Assembly: GCA_016719855.1 (NCBI GenBank)
Contig: JADJYH010000021.1
Coordinates: forward strand, 62,001 to 126,000
DNA length: 64,000 bases
Origin: Saprospiraceae bacterium
GTDB lineage: Bacteria; Bacteroidota; Bacteroidia; Chitinophagales; Saprospiraceae
Direction: 5' to 3'
Under the pieces are notes generated by a model that saw only the letters and a list, made by a program, of their open reading frames with translations, had not been told where the DNA came from and did no database searches. The stretch's first letter is position 1; each line of letters starts with the position of its first letter. Shown one piece after another: positions 21,441 through 30,792 of this stretch. The position numbers and the translations under genes were made by a program.

Positions 21441-22751
21441 TTACAAGCTTTCGGTGTAGGCAATTAAGTCCAATTTGTTCTTAATTCTTTGATTAAGAAG
21501 GATAAGCTTTTTCAAGAGCTCAACAATTGTAATTTGTAAATCTCTGAATTTGAACTTGTCTATTGGTAAACGGTTCCCCTTATGAGTAATAGCATGTCTT
21601 ATCTGATACATTGATTTCATTACTGAATTCAACATCTCAAATTCTTGAGAATTTTTTGGAAACATTAAAGCGCATAATCTATTTTTTGTTTTTTCTTGCA
21701 TTTTATTAACCCAGCCTTCCTCTAATAATAATCCTTCAATAATCATTATCAACTGTGAAATGCGTAGGTGAAAGTCAGGAATTGACAATGCAAAAGAGTA
21801 GAATGAAATTGAATGAAGTATTATTTTATAAAGTTCATCATTCTTCGACACCCTAATGAAATCTGAAAATATTTCCAACCCATTTGCTTTTACAAATTCA
21901 TACATGTCTTTAGTAAAGTAGTAGGGGTCATTATTAGCACTCATAGTTATTTCGAGTTCTCTTTCTTCTCGTGTAATTTCCATTAGATAATCACTGCTGT
22001 AATTGATATTAATTCTTTTTTCCAAATCAACTTTTAAAATTACAGTTGGAATTACAACTGCTGGAGAAAGCAATCTAAAAACGTCCATAGCTAAACTTGC
22101 TTCTAAAAATGCTATTTCCTCAGATTTTCTTACTTCAGCTTTTGCTGTACAGGAAATAAAAACCTTCCCACAATACTTGCTGAATAGCTTGTCAAAATCA
22201 TCTTTATTCTCATTTGAATTATTTGACTGATTCCTGTATTGGTCAAAATATTCTTTAGTGAAATATTGGAATTTTGTATTGCCAATTTGAAAAGACTCTT
22301 CAATGTGTAAATTCAGAACTGGAAAATGATATGTTCTAATTTCTGTTTGTTCTTCAATACTATTTTGCAAGTAAGGGATAAGTTGGAGTTCGATTTTATT
22401 TGTTTTAAATGAATTAATTACCCAATTAAACGTTTCTTCTAAGATAAATTCATCGGAAGCCTGATTTGAAAAAAGTGGAAGTGAAGAAAGATGTGATGTA
22501 AATTTGATAAAATGTTCATAAATATTATTGTCAAACCCAAACCGTTTACCATCGATTGTTTTATAAATTTTAGCAATTGACCGATCGTGATTGAATTCTT
22601 TTGAAAAAAAAGGGGCAGGTACTACTTTGTCACTCCAATCAACTAAAGGAATGTGTTCAGTAGAACCTTTGCGATTTGAAGTTTCTTTCTTAGCAGGAAC
22701 TTCTTTTACATGAAATAAAAACTTAATTGCATATTGATTTAATCGTTCCAT
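21441..22751 (-). CDS. HEPN-type protein in AT-rich DNA
   Basis: A 436-residue protein, uninterrupted but clearly more AT-rich than its neighbours, suggesting recent acquisition. The C-terminal region has MYQIRHAITHKGN, fitting the HEPN ribonuclease motif RxxxxH (R385, H390) in the ApeA-like style, followed by a long terminal helix. The N-terminal 300 residues are not recognised. HEPN proteins of this layout occur in phage defence and toxin systems. A defence role is inference from the motif and the composition. No partner nucleotidyltransferase or methylase is adjacent. Confidence 0.6.
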   Translation of the reverse strand: MERLNQYAIKFLFHVKEVPAKKETSNRKGSTEHIPLVDWSDKVVPAPFFSKEFNHDRSIAKIYKTIDGKRFGFDNNIYEHFIKFTSHLSSLPLFSNQASDEFILEETFNWVINSFKTNKIELQLIPYLQNSIEEQTEIRTYHFPVLNLHIEESFQIGNTKFQYFTKEYFDQYRNQSNNSNENKDDFDKLFSKYCGKVFISCTAKAEVRKSEEIAFLEASLAMDVFRLLSPAVVIPTVILKVDLEKRININYSSDYLMEITREERELEITMSANNDPYYFTKDMYEFVKANGLEIFSDFIRVSKNDELYKIILHSISFYSFALSIPDFHLRISQLIMIIEGLLLEEGWVNKMQEKTKNRLCALMFPKNSQEFEMLNSVMKSMYQIRHAITHKGNRLPIDKFKFRDLQITIVELLKKLILLNQRIKNKLDLIAYTESL

Positions 22752-22889
22752 CGTTTATCTATCCTAATTTTATTGACTAAAAAATGTCCATTTTCAAGGT
22801 CAGACACCTCAATCACACTCCAACTGGAACCCAGCTGGTTCCGGTTTCCAAACTGGAATCCACTATCCGCAAGTCCCCGACGTGCAAAC

Positions 22890-25852
22890 TCATGTAAGTT
22901 TTTCTTTCAAAAACTTCCCCGTCCAACTCTCCTTCACCTTCACCAAATCCTCCGGCGTACCTTGAAAAACAAGATGGCCGCCATCCTTTCCACCATCCGG
23001 CCCAAGGTCAATGACCCAGTCGGCGCATTTGATGACCTCCATATTATGTTCCACCACCAGCACCGAGTGGCCGTTTTCCACGAGGGCATTCAGGGCGCCG
23101 AGCAGGGTGCGGATGTCGTGGAAGTGCAGGCCCGTGGTCGGCTCGTCGAAGATGAACAGGAGCGGGTTCTTGGCGCTGCCGCCTTGCAGGAAGCTGGCCA
23201 ATTTCACCCGCTGCGCCTCGCCGCCGGAGAGGGTGCTGCTGCTCTGTCCGAGCTGCACATAGCCGAGGCCCACGTCGTTCAGCGGCTTTATCTTGGTGAT
23301 GATTTCCTTGTTGCCTGCGAAGAAATCGAGCGATTCCTCTACGCTCATGCACAGGATTTCGAAGATGTTTTTGCCCTTGTACTGAACGTCGAGCAGTTCA
23401 GGCTTGAAGCGCTTGCCCTTGCAGTCCTCACATTCCAGCCGCACGTCGGCGAGGAACTGCATCTCGATGACCTGCTCGCCCTCGCCCTGACAGGTCTCAC
23501 AGCGTCCGCCCTCCACGTTGAAGCTGAAATGCCCCGGTTTGTAGCCCCTGATTTTGCTCAGTTGCTGGTTGGACATCAGGTTGCGGATGGCGTCGTAAGC
23601 CTTCACATAAGTCACCGGGTTGCTCCGGCTCGACTTCCCGATGGGGCTTTGGTTCACCATTTCCACCTGCGTCAGCGACTTGAGGTCGCCGCTGAGTTCG
23701 CTGTGCTGGCCGGGCGCTTTGGCCGTCGGTTCGTCGTAATGCTTTTTCAGGGCAGGGTAAAGGATGTCCTTCACGAGCGTCGTCTTGCCGCTGCCCGATA
23801 CGCCGCTCACCACGGTCAGCGTGTTCAGCGGGATTTTGATGTCAATGTTCTTGAGGTTGTGTTGGCGGCAGCCTTTGAGGTGCAGCCATTTCACGGCCTT
23901 CCTTCTTAGCTTCGGAACGGGGATGCTCATGCGGCCGCTCATGTATTTGGTGGTCAGGCTCTCCGAGGCATCTTTGTAAATGTCCTCGTAAGGCCCTGCG
24001 AAGACCAGTTCCCCACCGTGGATACCCGCCGCCGGACCGATGTCCACGAGGTAGTCGGCAGCCTTGATAACGTCCTCCTCGTGTTCCACTACCACCACCG
24101 TGTTGCCGAGGTCACGGAGTTCTTTTAGCACCTCCACCAAGCGGCCCGTGTCCCGTGGGTGCAGCCCCACGCTCGGTTCGTCGAGGATGTACATGCTGGC
24201 CGTGAGGTTGCTGCCGAGGTGCGGGTGAGGTTGATGCGCTGCGTTTCACCGCCGCTCAACGTGGCAGATAAACGGTTGACAGTCAAATATTTAAGTCCCA
24301 CGTCGCACATGAAGCGGAGGCGGTTTTTAATTTCCAAAAGCAGCCTTGCCGCTATTTTTCTTTCGTGTTCCGTGAGTTGGTGATTGGTGATTGGTGATTG
24401 GTGATTGGATGGGGTAATGCTTTCGAACCATTGCAGCAGTTCGTCCACAGGCATTTCAACCAACTCGGTAATCGGCTTTCCAGCCACCCGAACATAGGTC
24501 GCCTCTGGGCGCAGCCTGCCGCCGCCACAAGTTGTGCAGACGGTGCGTCCCCGGTATCGGGCGAGCATTACCCGGTTTTGTATTTTGTAAAGATTGGCTT
24601 CCAGTTCCTTGAAAAAATCGTTGACGCCCTCGAAGTATTGGTTGCCCGTCCATATCAGGCGCTGTTGTGCTTTGGTCAGGTCTTGCCAAGCTTGGTGAAC
24701 AGGAAAATCAAACTTATGCGCCACTTTCAGAAAGTCCTTCAACAACTCGCCATACTTCTCGCCCACCCAACAGGCGATTGCCCCTTCGTAAATGCTCTTG
24801 CGGGGGTCAGGCACTACTTTTTCCTCCGAAATGCCCATGATGCGGCTGAACCCCTCGCAGGTCGGACAAGCGCCGAAGGGGTTGTTGAAGTTGAACAACT
24901 GCGGCGTTGGGTCGAGGAACTCCATGCCGTCGAGTTCGAAACGAGTGTTGAAATTTACGATTGACGATTGACGATTGACGTCAGGGTCTGCAAGGACTTC
25001 AATTATAGCTTCTCCTTCGGATTCGTACAGTGCCGTTTGCACGGAGTCACCAATGCGCTTGCGGTTCTCCTCGTCGCCGGGCGTCACGATAAACCGGTCA
25101 ACGAGGATGCGGATGTCCTCGTCCTTGTACTCGTTCAGCGTTTTTTTGAGGTCAAACTCGTCCGATTCGATGATGTCTTGTATTTGGCGAAGCTCCCCTT
25201 CCCAGAAAACACGGGAATAGCCTTTTTGCAACAACAGGTTGAGTTCTTGCGCCAGCGTCCGGTCTTGGTACTTCACGGGTAGCGGGATGAAGAGCAGCAC
25301 CCGTGCGCCTTCCGGCTGTTTTTCGATGAAATCCACCACGTCCGTCACGCTGTGGCGCTTCACTTCCTCGCCGCTGATGGGGGAGAATGTTCGCCCGGCA
25401 CGTGCGTACAGTAGCCGCAGGTAATCGTAAATCTCGGTGAGCGTCCCCACGGTTGAGCGGGCATTGCTGGTGCTGGTCTTCTGCTCGATGGCGATGGCCG
25501 GACAAATGCCCTTGATATAATCCACGTCCGGCTTTTTCATGCGACCAAGGAACTGCCGGGCATAGCTGCTCAGGCTCTCCACGTAACGCCTTTGGCCTTC
25601 GGCAAACAGCGTATCCATCGTGATGCTGGACTTGCCGCTGCCGCTGACGCCCGTCACGACGATGAGCTTGTTCTTCGGGAGGTCGAGGTCAATGTTCTTC
25701 AGGTTGTTGGCACGGGCGCCCTTGATGAAGATGGTGTTTCTGACGGTTGACGGTGCAGGGTTGACGGTGGTCGGTGTCAACGTTTCGTCGGTAGTGATGG
25801 ACAGTGCTTTCAGTTTTAAAATATGGCTATGCCTGGGCGCTGGGTAAAACAC
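22890..25852 (-). CDS. uvrA: Excinuclease ABC subunit A (one frameshift)
   Basis: A DNA-damage recognition ATPase of nucleotide excision repair, about 985 residues over two frames. The N-terminal half has Walker A (GVSGSGKSS), zinc-site cysteines and the signature LSGGETQRINLTR. The frame breaks near 24225 and resumes with SMYILDEPSVGLHPRD, the second ATPase (GVSGSGKTT), CETCQGEG/CEDCKGK, LSGGEAQRVKLA and FDEPTTGLHFHD. No ATG precedes the conserved start; GTG at 25852 or a later non-ATG codon must serve, and the N-terminus carries repeat-derived residues. Two more repeat insertions (SNHQSPITNHQ and NRQSSIVN) sit in surface-linker positions. A broken uvrA in an otherwise normal gene suggests a sequence error. 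Confidence 0.93.
24379..24408. repeat. Perfect heptanucleotide repeat inside uvrA
   Basis: GGTGATT occurs four times in perfect tandem plus two bases. On the coding strand three units read Asn-His-Gln-Ser-Pro-Ile-Thr. Confidence 0.9.
24957..24980. repeat. ACGATTG heptanucleotide repeat inside uvrA
   Basis: Three perfect ACGATTG units plus ACG, encoding part of NRQSSIVN in the first half of UvrA. Confidence 0.85.
25741..25791. repeat. GGTTGAC-type degenerate repeat at the uvrA 5' end
   Basis: TGACGGT and GGTTGAC-like units repeat about five times and encode the extra N-terminal residues (TPTTVNPAPSTV) before the conserved UvrA start. Confidence 0.55.
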
Positions 25853-26159
25853 GAAGGGGCAAAGGTAGTTTTTTCCGACGTAAAATATTTGGCGAGGATT
25901 ACTGGTAGGGCTTAAAGCTGACTCATAAGTAACTGAAAATGAGGACGTTGGAACATGAAAAAGAATTTACTCAATAAGTTGAGCAAATTTACTCAATAGG
26001 TGGGAATGTTTTACTCAAAGTTCTTTGGTAGGGAAATATTTTGGCTTGCGCAGGCAATCCCTTGGAAATGGGAAGTTACAAACGCTTGAACGTTGGCATA
26101 TACGCTGTTTGCCCGCTTAGGGCAAATTGGCGTATATGCGGTGTTCGCTTCTCGCCTTA
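25853..26159. other. Intergenic region with TTTACTCAA direct repeats and a perfect inverted repeat
   Basis: No gene is recognisable. TTTACTCAA occurs three times between about 25970 and 26018. At 26096-26139 a strong inverted repeat is present, listed separately. The left side holds the uvrA leader. Confidence 0.55.
26096..26139. repeat. Perfect two-step inverted repeat
   Basis: Outer arms GCATATACGC / GCGTATATGC (10 bp, perfect) and inner arms TTTGCCC / GGGCAAA (7 bp, perfect) around a GCTTA loop, with only 2-3 unpaired bases between the two stems. There is no T-run, so it is not a standard terminator. The core is unlike integron attC core sites. Confidence 0.8.
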
Positions 26160-26340
26160 GTCTTTTTCTTTAGGAATTTTATTCCATTCGTCATCTATCA
26201 GTTTTATTCGTAAAAGCACATCACCATCCTTGTAGTCTTTTCGAAACATCAATTTTGAAAATGTTTCACGTAATTTATGTATTTTATATTTTTAAAATAT
26301 TCCTCATAGCTCTGTTCAAGCCTTTCATCTTCAGGATATA
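26160..26340 (-). pseudogene. Short degraded reading frame, unknown
   Basis: On the minus strand, about 60 codons can be read if one base is shifted near 26270: VVLYPEDERLEQSYEEYF, then FSKLMFRKDYKDGDVLLR and a stop at 26160. It has no clear start and overlaps the end of the next gene. It may be a remnant or the frameshifted tail of a small gene. Confidence 0.3.
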
Positions 26341-26346
26341 GCACCA

Positions 26347-26754
26347 CTAAATGATAGCTTGATGAATATTTTCCAGATACTTCATGGCTTCTTCATATTC
26401 CATTACTGATAATCTGTATGACAAATATTTAAAGCCAGTTGATACAATACTATACAGTCTTCGCCCTTCTTTTTTTAACTCAAACGTTTGTCTCTCTTTT
26501 TCTAAGTCAACTCTCTCTTTTGCCAACTTCATTTCGGTTTCATGCCGTTGATTTGCTAACTCATTAGGTATGATAATCCCCAATAACCAGACAACCACAC
26601 TTACCAATACAATTTTCACTATTTCCAATCTCAGCTTAATTACCTCAATTGAATTGGGTTCTGCTTTAAAGTAGAGATAAATCATAAGTCCAACACAAAT
26701 TAGACCTACACTTATTAATGTAATTTTTAAGTTGTGATATTTGGATTTTAACAT
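26347..26754 (-). CDS. Hypothetical membrane protein with coiled coil
   Basis: A 135-residue protein. Two N-terminal membrane segments (about residues 10-29 and 47-63) are followed by a charged heptad-rich stretch (ETEMKLAKERVDLEKERQ, about 73-92). It is AT-rich like its neighbours. It lies 31 bp downstream of the phosphoesterase gene on the same strand, so possibly in the same transcript. No family is recognised. Confidence 0.5.
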   Translation of the reverse strand: MLKSKYHNLKITLISVGLICVGLMIYLYFKAEPNSIEVIKLRLEIVKIVLVSVVVWLLGIIIPNELANQRHETEMKLAKERVDLEKERQTFELKKEGRRLYSIVSTGFKYLSYRLSVMEYEEAMKYLENIHQAII

Positions 26755-26785
26755 AACAGGGCAATTTAAATTTTGGACTTAATTA

Positions 26786-28894
26786 CTAAAATGGTTTTGT
26801 CATCCTGCTCAAAACAGCCATGAAGTCATGAAAATCTGCTTCTGCGCTGGTCAAACTTGATTTGGATACAGGCTTAAAATTCGTATAAAACTTCTTTAGG
26901 TCATTCAACGTAAATACCTTTTTCATTTCCTCAGTCTGAGCTAATTTTGGGCTTTGAGGAATGTTAATTCTGCGTTGCGAAGTCAAAGCATCACCAAAGT
27001 TTTTCGTATGATCTACCCGAGGCCCCATGTAAGGTCGTTCGCCTTCACAAAACCGAATCAGGATAGATTTTAATATGGACGTATGGTCAAGCGGAGCTTT
27101 GAATACGCTTCCTTTTTTAGCATAAGGCGAAATCAGGAAAGTCGGTACTCTCAGTCCAAATTGAACGGACTCATCTGGTAAAATTTCATTGTTCGGGTTA
27201 AGCAGTTTTCCCCATTTTGTGCCTTTTCCTTTCTGTCGAGGGTCGGTAAGGGTCTCCGCAATCGGTGGATACACATTGTCAAACAGTCCTCCATGCTCAT
27301 CATAGGTAACTATAAACAAAGTGTTATTCCAAATCTCTGTATTGGATTTCAGGGTATCATAAACGCTCTTGACCAGATTTTGACCATTCAACATATCAGC
27401 AGGCGGGTGGTCATCATTGACCACGGCAGTATGCATAGACGGGTCAATAAAAACAACACTCGGAAAATCGTTATTTGCAATATCAATTTCGAGACCCTTA
27501 ATATTCCTGATTTCAGTAGTGTTTCCTGCATATTTGGAAAACATTCGAAGTATGGTCACAGAAGGGAAAGACTCGTAAACACGCCATTTTACTTCATACC
27601 GTGACAAGACATCAAAAATGGTTTCATCTCGTGACAAAAAGAAGGTACTGTCCATTGAATTATTGAGTCTCGGCTCCCCGTTTCGGTCATGTTGGAGATG
27701 TCCTGTAAGTGAGTACATTCGATTGGGCAAGGTAGGGCCGGGATGTGAGGAGTAATAATTATCACAAATCGTGAACTCATTTGCTAAATAGTCATACATC
27801 TGCAAATCTGACCAAATATAATATCCTAAAACATCTTGCGGATGGCAATCAGGGGACTTAGGGAATTTGCCTGATCTATAATCATTTTTCTTTTTAAAGT
27901 TTTCCACAAATCCCGTCATCGCCCTGTTTGCCATTTGTTCCAAAGCATCCTCATAATCATGCCCGACGTGAAGCGGTAATTCAGTTTTGGGCATGAAGGG
28001 CATCCTTCAAAGGATTCATAATATTTCCTCAACCGAAAACTTTCTTATTATTTCCTGAGACAAACCATTCACATCAGGATTAAAATAATCATTCTCCATT
28101 CTTAAAGTTTCAACGGGAGTTAATCGTCCTTCAGTATTAACTTGATTTTGAAAAGTTCGAATATCCTTTAATGACAAATATCCTAAAACATGGTCAAAAG
28201 ACCGATTTTCCATCATTAACACCACGACATGTTTTATCAAATTCGGGTCTTGAAGAACAGACGATTGCCATGATTTATCTTTTTGGGTTTTAGCTTTTTG
28301 TGTACTCAGCTTTTCGCCAAAGGAAAGATCCCGTAGTCGGTTTGTATTCGGGAATGATTCCTGCCTCATATTTCAAATCAATTGAAGCTTTGTCGGGATT
28401 CCATTGGCAGTCGGTGTAAGTAAAAATGCCGCCTTGGACTCTGTCGAATATATCTTCCATAATCGAAGCAACTTTTTGGTTAAGATTGCTTACGAGAAAA
28501 TCATTTAAATAGAACCTGATTCTTTCCTGTACCAAATCTAAAATAGTACTCCCTTTTAGTCCTGATATCGGACTTAACCCAGTCGGAATCGGTATGTTGC
28601 CAATTGCTCCCAAAATAATGTCTAAATCCACCCAACAAAGCGCGTGACGATACGCCCCCGATATTCTTTAAAGGCAATATCAATTGAAATTTTGGGAATA
28701 GGAACATCCAAATTAAAGTCATAAAAATCATCAATTACCGCTTTGATTTTTCCGCTGAATAGGATGTCAATTTTGAAAGACGGTAAGTTTTTAATGAAAT
28801 CATCGTTCGGTAGATGGGGATTTAATTCCCGAATTTCTTTATCGTCTAAGAAACCGTAAATCCCAAAAGTCTCGGCAATTAAATCATTTTTCAA
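26786..28894 (-). CDS. Phospholipase C-like phosphoesterase with N-terminal extension (about three frameshifts)
   Basis: Joined frames give a protein of about 700 residues in the phosphoesterase/phospholipase C family of the alkaline-phosphatase superfamily. The metal-site start is HVVVLMMENRSFDHVLGYL (near 28200). After a break come HPGPTLPNRMYSLTGH, FIVTYDEHGG and PTFLISPYAKKG, all hallmarks of the family. The first 200 residues (from MKNDLIAETFG) are an extra domain I do not recognise. Frames change near 28625, 28325 and 28010. There is no signal peptide, so intracellular or non-classical export is likely. AT-rich composition suggests transfer. Confidence 0.65.
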
Positions 28895-28963
28895 TGTAAG
28901 GAGAAACTCATTTACTTTTTTGAATTATTCCAATTTGCCGAAATAATATAGTTGTCACCGTGT

Positions 28964-29754
28964 TTACCAAACATCATCTTCAGTTCTTCCGACAATTATC
29001 TCTTTCGGAATACTCAAAGTATCATAAACCTGCGCAAAATTTTTCGCTCTTTGTCAGATTCATCATGAATGATAATTTTCCACTTTTTCACCTTCCCGTT
29101 ATTGTCGCGGCTCCATCGAATCATTTGCGGTGTAACGGCAATGTTCAATTCACCGTTTTGCCCCTCCTCAAATAGATTCCCGTCAGGTTTGAAAAGCCTA
29201 ATTCGGCAGGATTTGACCAATTTTTCAGGAATAAATGGCATTGGGATACTGCTTTTTTCGGTAACCTTCAATTTCAAATTTCCGCACCGATAAAGGTCAA
29301 ATGAAATCTCAAATCCGGGGTTTAGGCGAGTCTTTTTATTAATTAACGGCGGGGCACTCAGGTTTTCAAGGTTTTCAAATACCTCTACGGAAATTGATTG
29401 TGTAAGCCGACTGAGGCGTACTCTATCCCAATATAATGGTAAATTTCTCAGTTCCGAAACTTCCAATTTCCACGGTCGGATAAATCCTTGCAAATCTCGA
29501 TATTTGTTCAAGTCAGACATGGAGATTGTCTTCTTTTTAAATTCATTTCCCAATGGGTCAAATAATGTCCAACCACAATTTACAGTCGACAATTTTACTT
29601 TGTCGTCAACCACAATACCTACAATGGCATTTGCTATTATCCTGACTTCACCTACGCGATTGATTTTTACGGGGTAAGTACGTTTGATATAAACGCCTTG
29701 ACTGTTCGGGAGTTCTGGTGTGTTCAAAAATTCATGCTTGATTAATCGTGCCAT
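28964..29754 (-). CDS. Hypothetical protein upstream of the phosphoesterase (one frameshift)
   Basis: A protein of about 264 residues from ATG 29754 (MARLIKHEFLNTPELP). It appears beta-rich, with strands such as RVGEVRIIANAIVGIVVDD. The open frame ends at 29014. Adding one base in the A-run near 29040 continues it as NFAQVYDTLSIPKEIIVG and stops at 28964. It lies 69 bp upstream of the phosphoesterase on the same strand, so the two are probably one transcript. No family is recognised; it could be a partner or carrier for the phosphoesterase. Confidence 0.45.
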
Positions 29755-29790
29755 GATTTTCTGTTTTTTTGGTGGAAGCGAACAACTGCA

Positions 29791-29849
29791 TTCCCAAAAA
29801 ACGAGTAAGTAAAACCCGCATTGCATCTTTACTTACCCGTTTTTGGGAA
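29791..29849. repeat. Long inverted repeat upstream of the phosphoesterase operon
   Basis: TTCCCAAAAAACG-AGTAAGTAAA faces TTTACTTAC-CCGTTTTTGGGAA, giving a stem of about 22 bp around a GCATTGC-containing loop. A shorter relative is at 29876-29911 and a third, poorer one near 29957-29983 (GGTAAACACGCAATGC). Confidence 0.7.
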
Positions 29850-29875
29850 AGTAGTCAATAACTCTAATTTCAAGG

Positions 29876-29911
29876 GTTAAGTAAACCTGCATTGCGTCTT
29901 TACTTACTCAA
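29876..29911. repeat. Second copy of the AAGTAAA-GCATTGC-TTTACTT element
   Basis: TTAAGTAAACCTGCATTGC and GTCTTTACTTACTC repeat the core of the element at 29791-29849 in the same order, without the outer CCCAAAAA arms. The rest of 29755-30096 holds no recognisable gene. Confidence 0.6.
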
Positions 29912-30096
29912 TTCTTAAAAGTTACCAACTTTTCAATTATAATGTTCTATCTTCTCGGTTAGGTAAACACGCAATGCAAGATTTTTCTTTTGCCATCAAA
30001 TTTCTTCAAATGCCATCTGGACAGCATCAAAATTGTCCTCTGTCTTGCCTGCTTGTACACTGCATAATCTAAAAAAGAGCTGTACTACTTCCCACC

Positions 30097-30737
30097 TCAC
30101 GGCGTCACCTCGCCATACTTCAAATGCACCACCGTCGCCCTTCCTTTTTCGAACACCGACACGACGTAGAGGTTATCATATTGTGTTTCAGGCAGTTGGG
30201 CGTAGTTGTTCGTTCCCGTCAGCAGGTTCAGCAGGTTGGGAGTGGTGTTGGAATGCCCCACCACCAGCACGGCACCGCCCGTTTGGTTTTCCAATACGGC
30301 ATCTACCATTGGGTCAAGGTTGAAGGCATCGTAGGTCTGTACGGTCAGTCCCTTTTCGGTGGCGGTGGGCTGTGCGGTTTGTTCCGTTCGGTTGTAGTTG
30401 GTGGCATACACGGCATTGAGTGGCAAGTTTTGCAGCACCCGTAGCAGTTCATTGGCCCGCTCCTGTCCATCTGTGCTGAGGGAGGGGTCGCTGCCGATGC
30501 CCGTTGTCTCCGCATGGCGCACAAGGATGAACGTGGTGGCGGTGTCATGGATGAACTGCGTCAGGGTCAGCGTGTCGGTCAGTTGCACGACGACCGTGTC
30601 GTGCTGCGTCACGTACAACGTGTCCGTTTCACTACCGTTTTGGTGATGATTTGCGGGTCTTTTTCGCAACTAAGAAAGGAGGAAAACAGCAGTAGGAACA
30701 GCATTTTTGAAAAGCAGAGGAAGATGATTTTTCGCAT
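30097..30737 (-). CDS. Histidine-phosphatase-family lipoprotein (one frameshift)
   Basis: A phosphoglycerate-mutase-like phosphatase of about 213 residues. ATG 30737 opens a lipoprotein signal (MRKIIFLCFSKMLFLLLFSS, lipobox FLSC). The frame changes near 30645 and continues as ETDTLYVTQHD into the catalytic RHAE motif (FILVRHAETTG), a TNYNRTEQTA segment and the second histidine in VVGHSNTTPN. The small size and minimal core resemble SixA-type phosphatases. It is the last gene of the ECF sigma/caspase cluster, 55 bp after the caspase-TPR stop. Substrate unknown; periplasmic or outer-membrane location inferred. Confidence 0.75.
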
Positions 30738-30792
30738 GGATTTGATGATTGAATTGGAGTGCCAAGGTAAGTAATTCAACTGCGGTAATTCC

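Noticed and set aside
22773..23909. A 378-codon plus-strand frame
   Set aside because: Antisense to the second ATPase half of uvrA, with no family features.
24379..24980. CRISPR-like repeats
   Set aside because: Units are 7 bases, tandem without spacers and inside a coding region.
26096..26139. Integron attC site
   Set aside because: Core-site sequences of the GTTRRRY type are absent and no integrase gene is near.
28016..28369. A separate small gene beginning MRQESFPN
   Set aside because: It contains the metal-site start of the phosphoesterase and is colinear with frames before and after it, so it is part of that gene.
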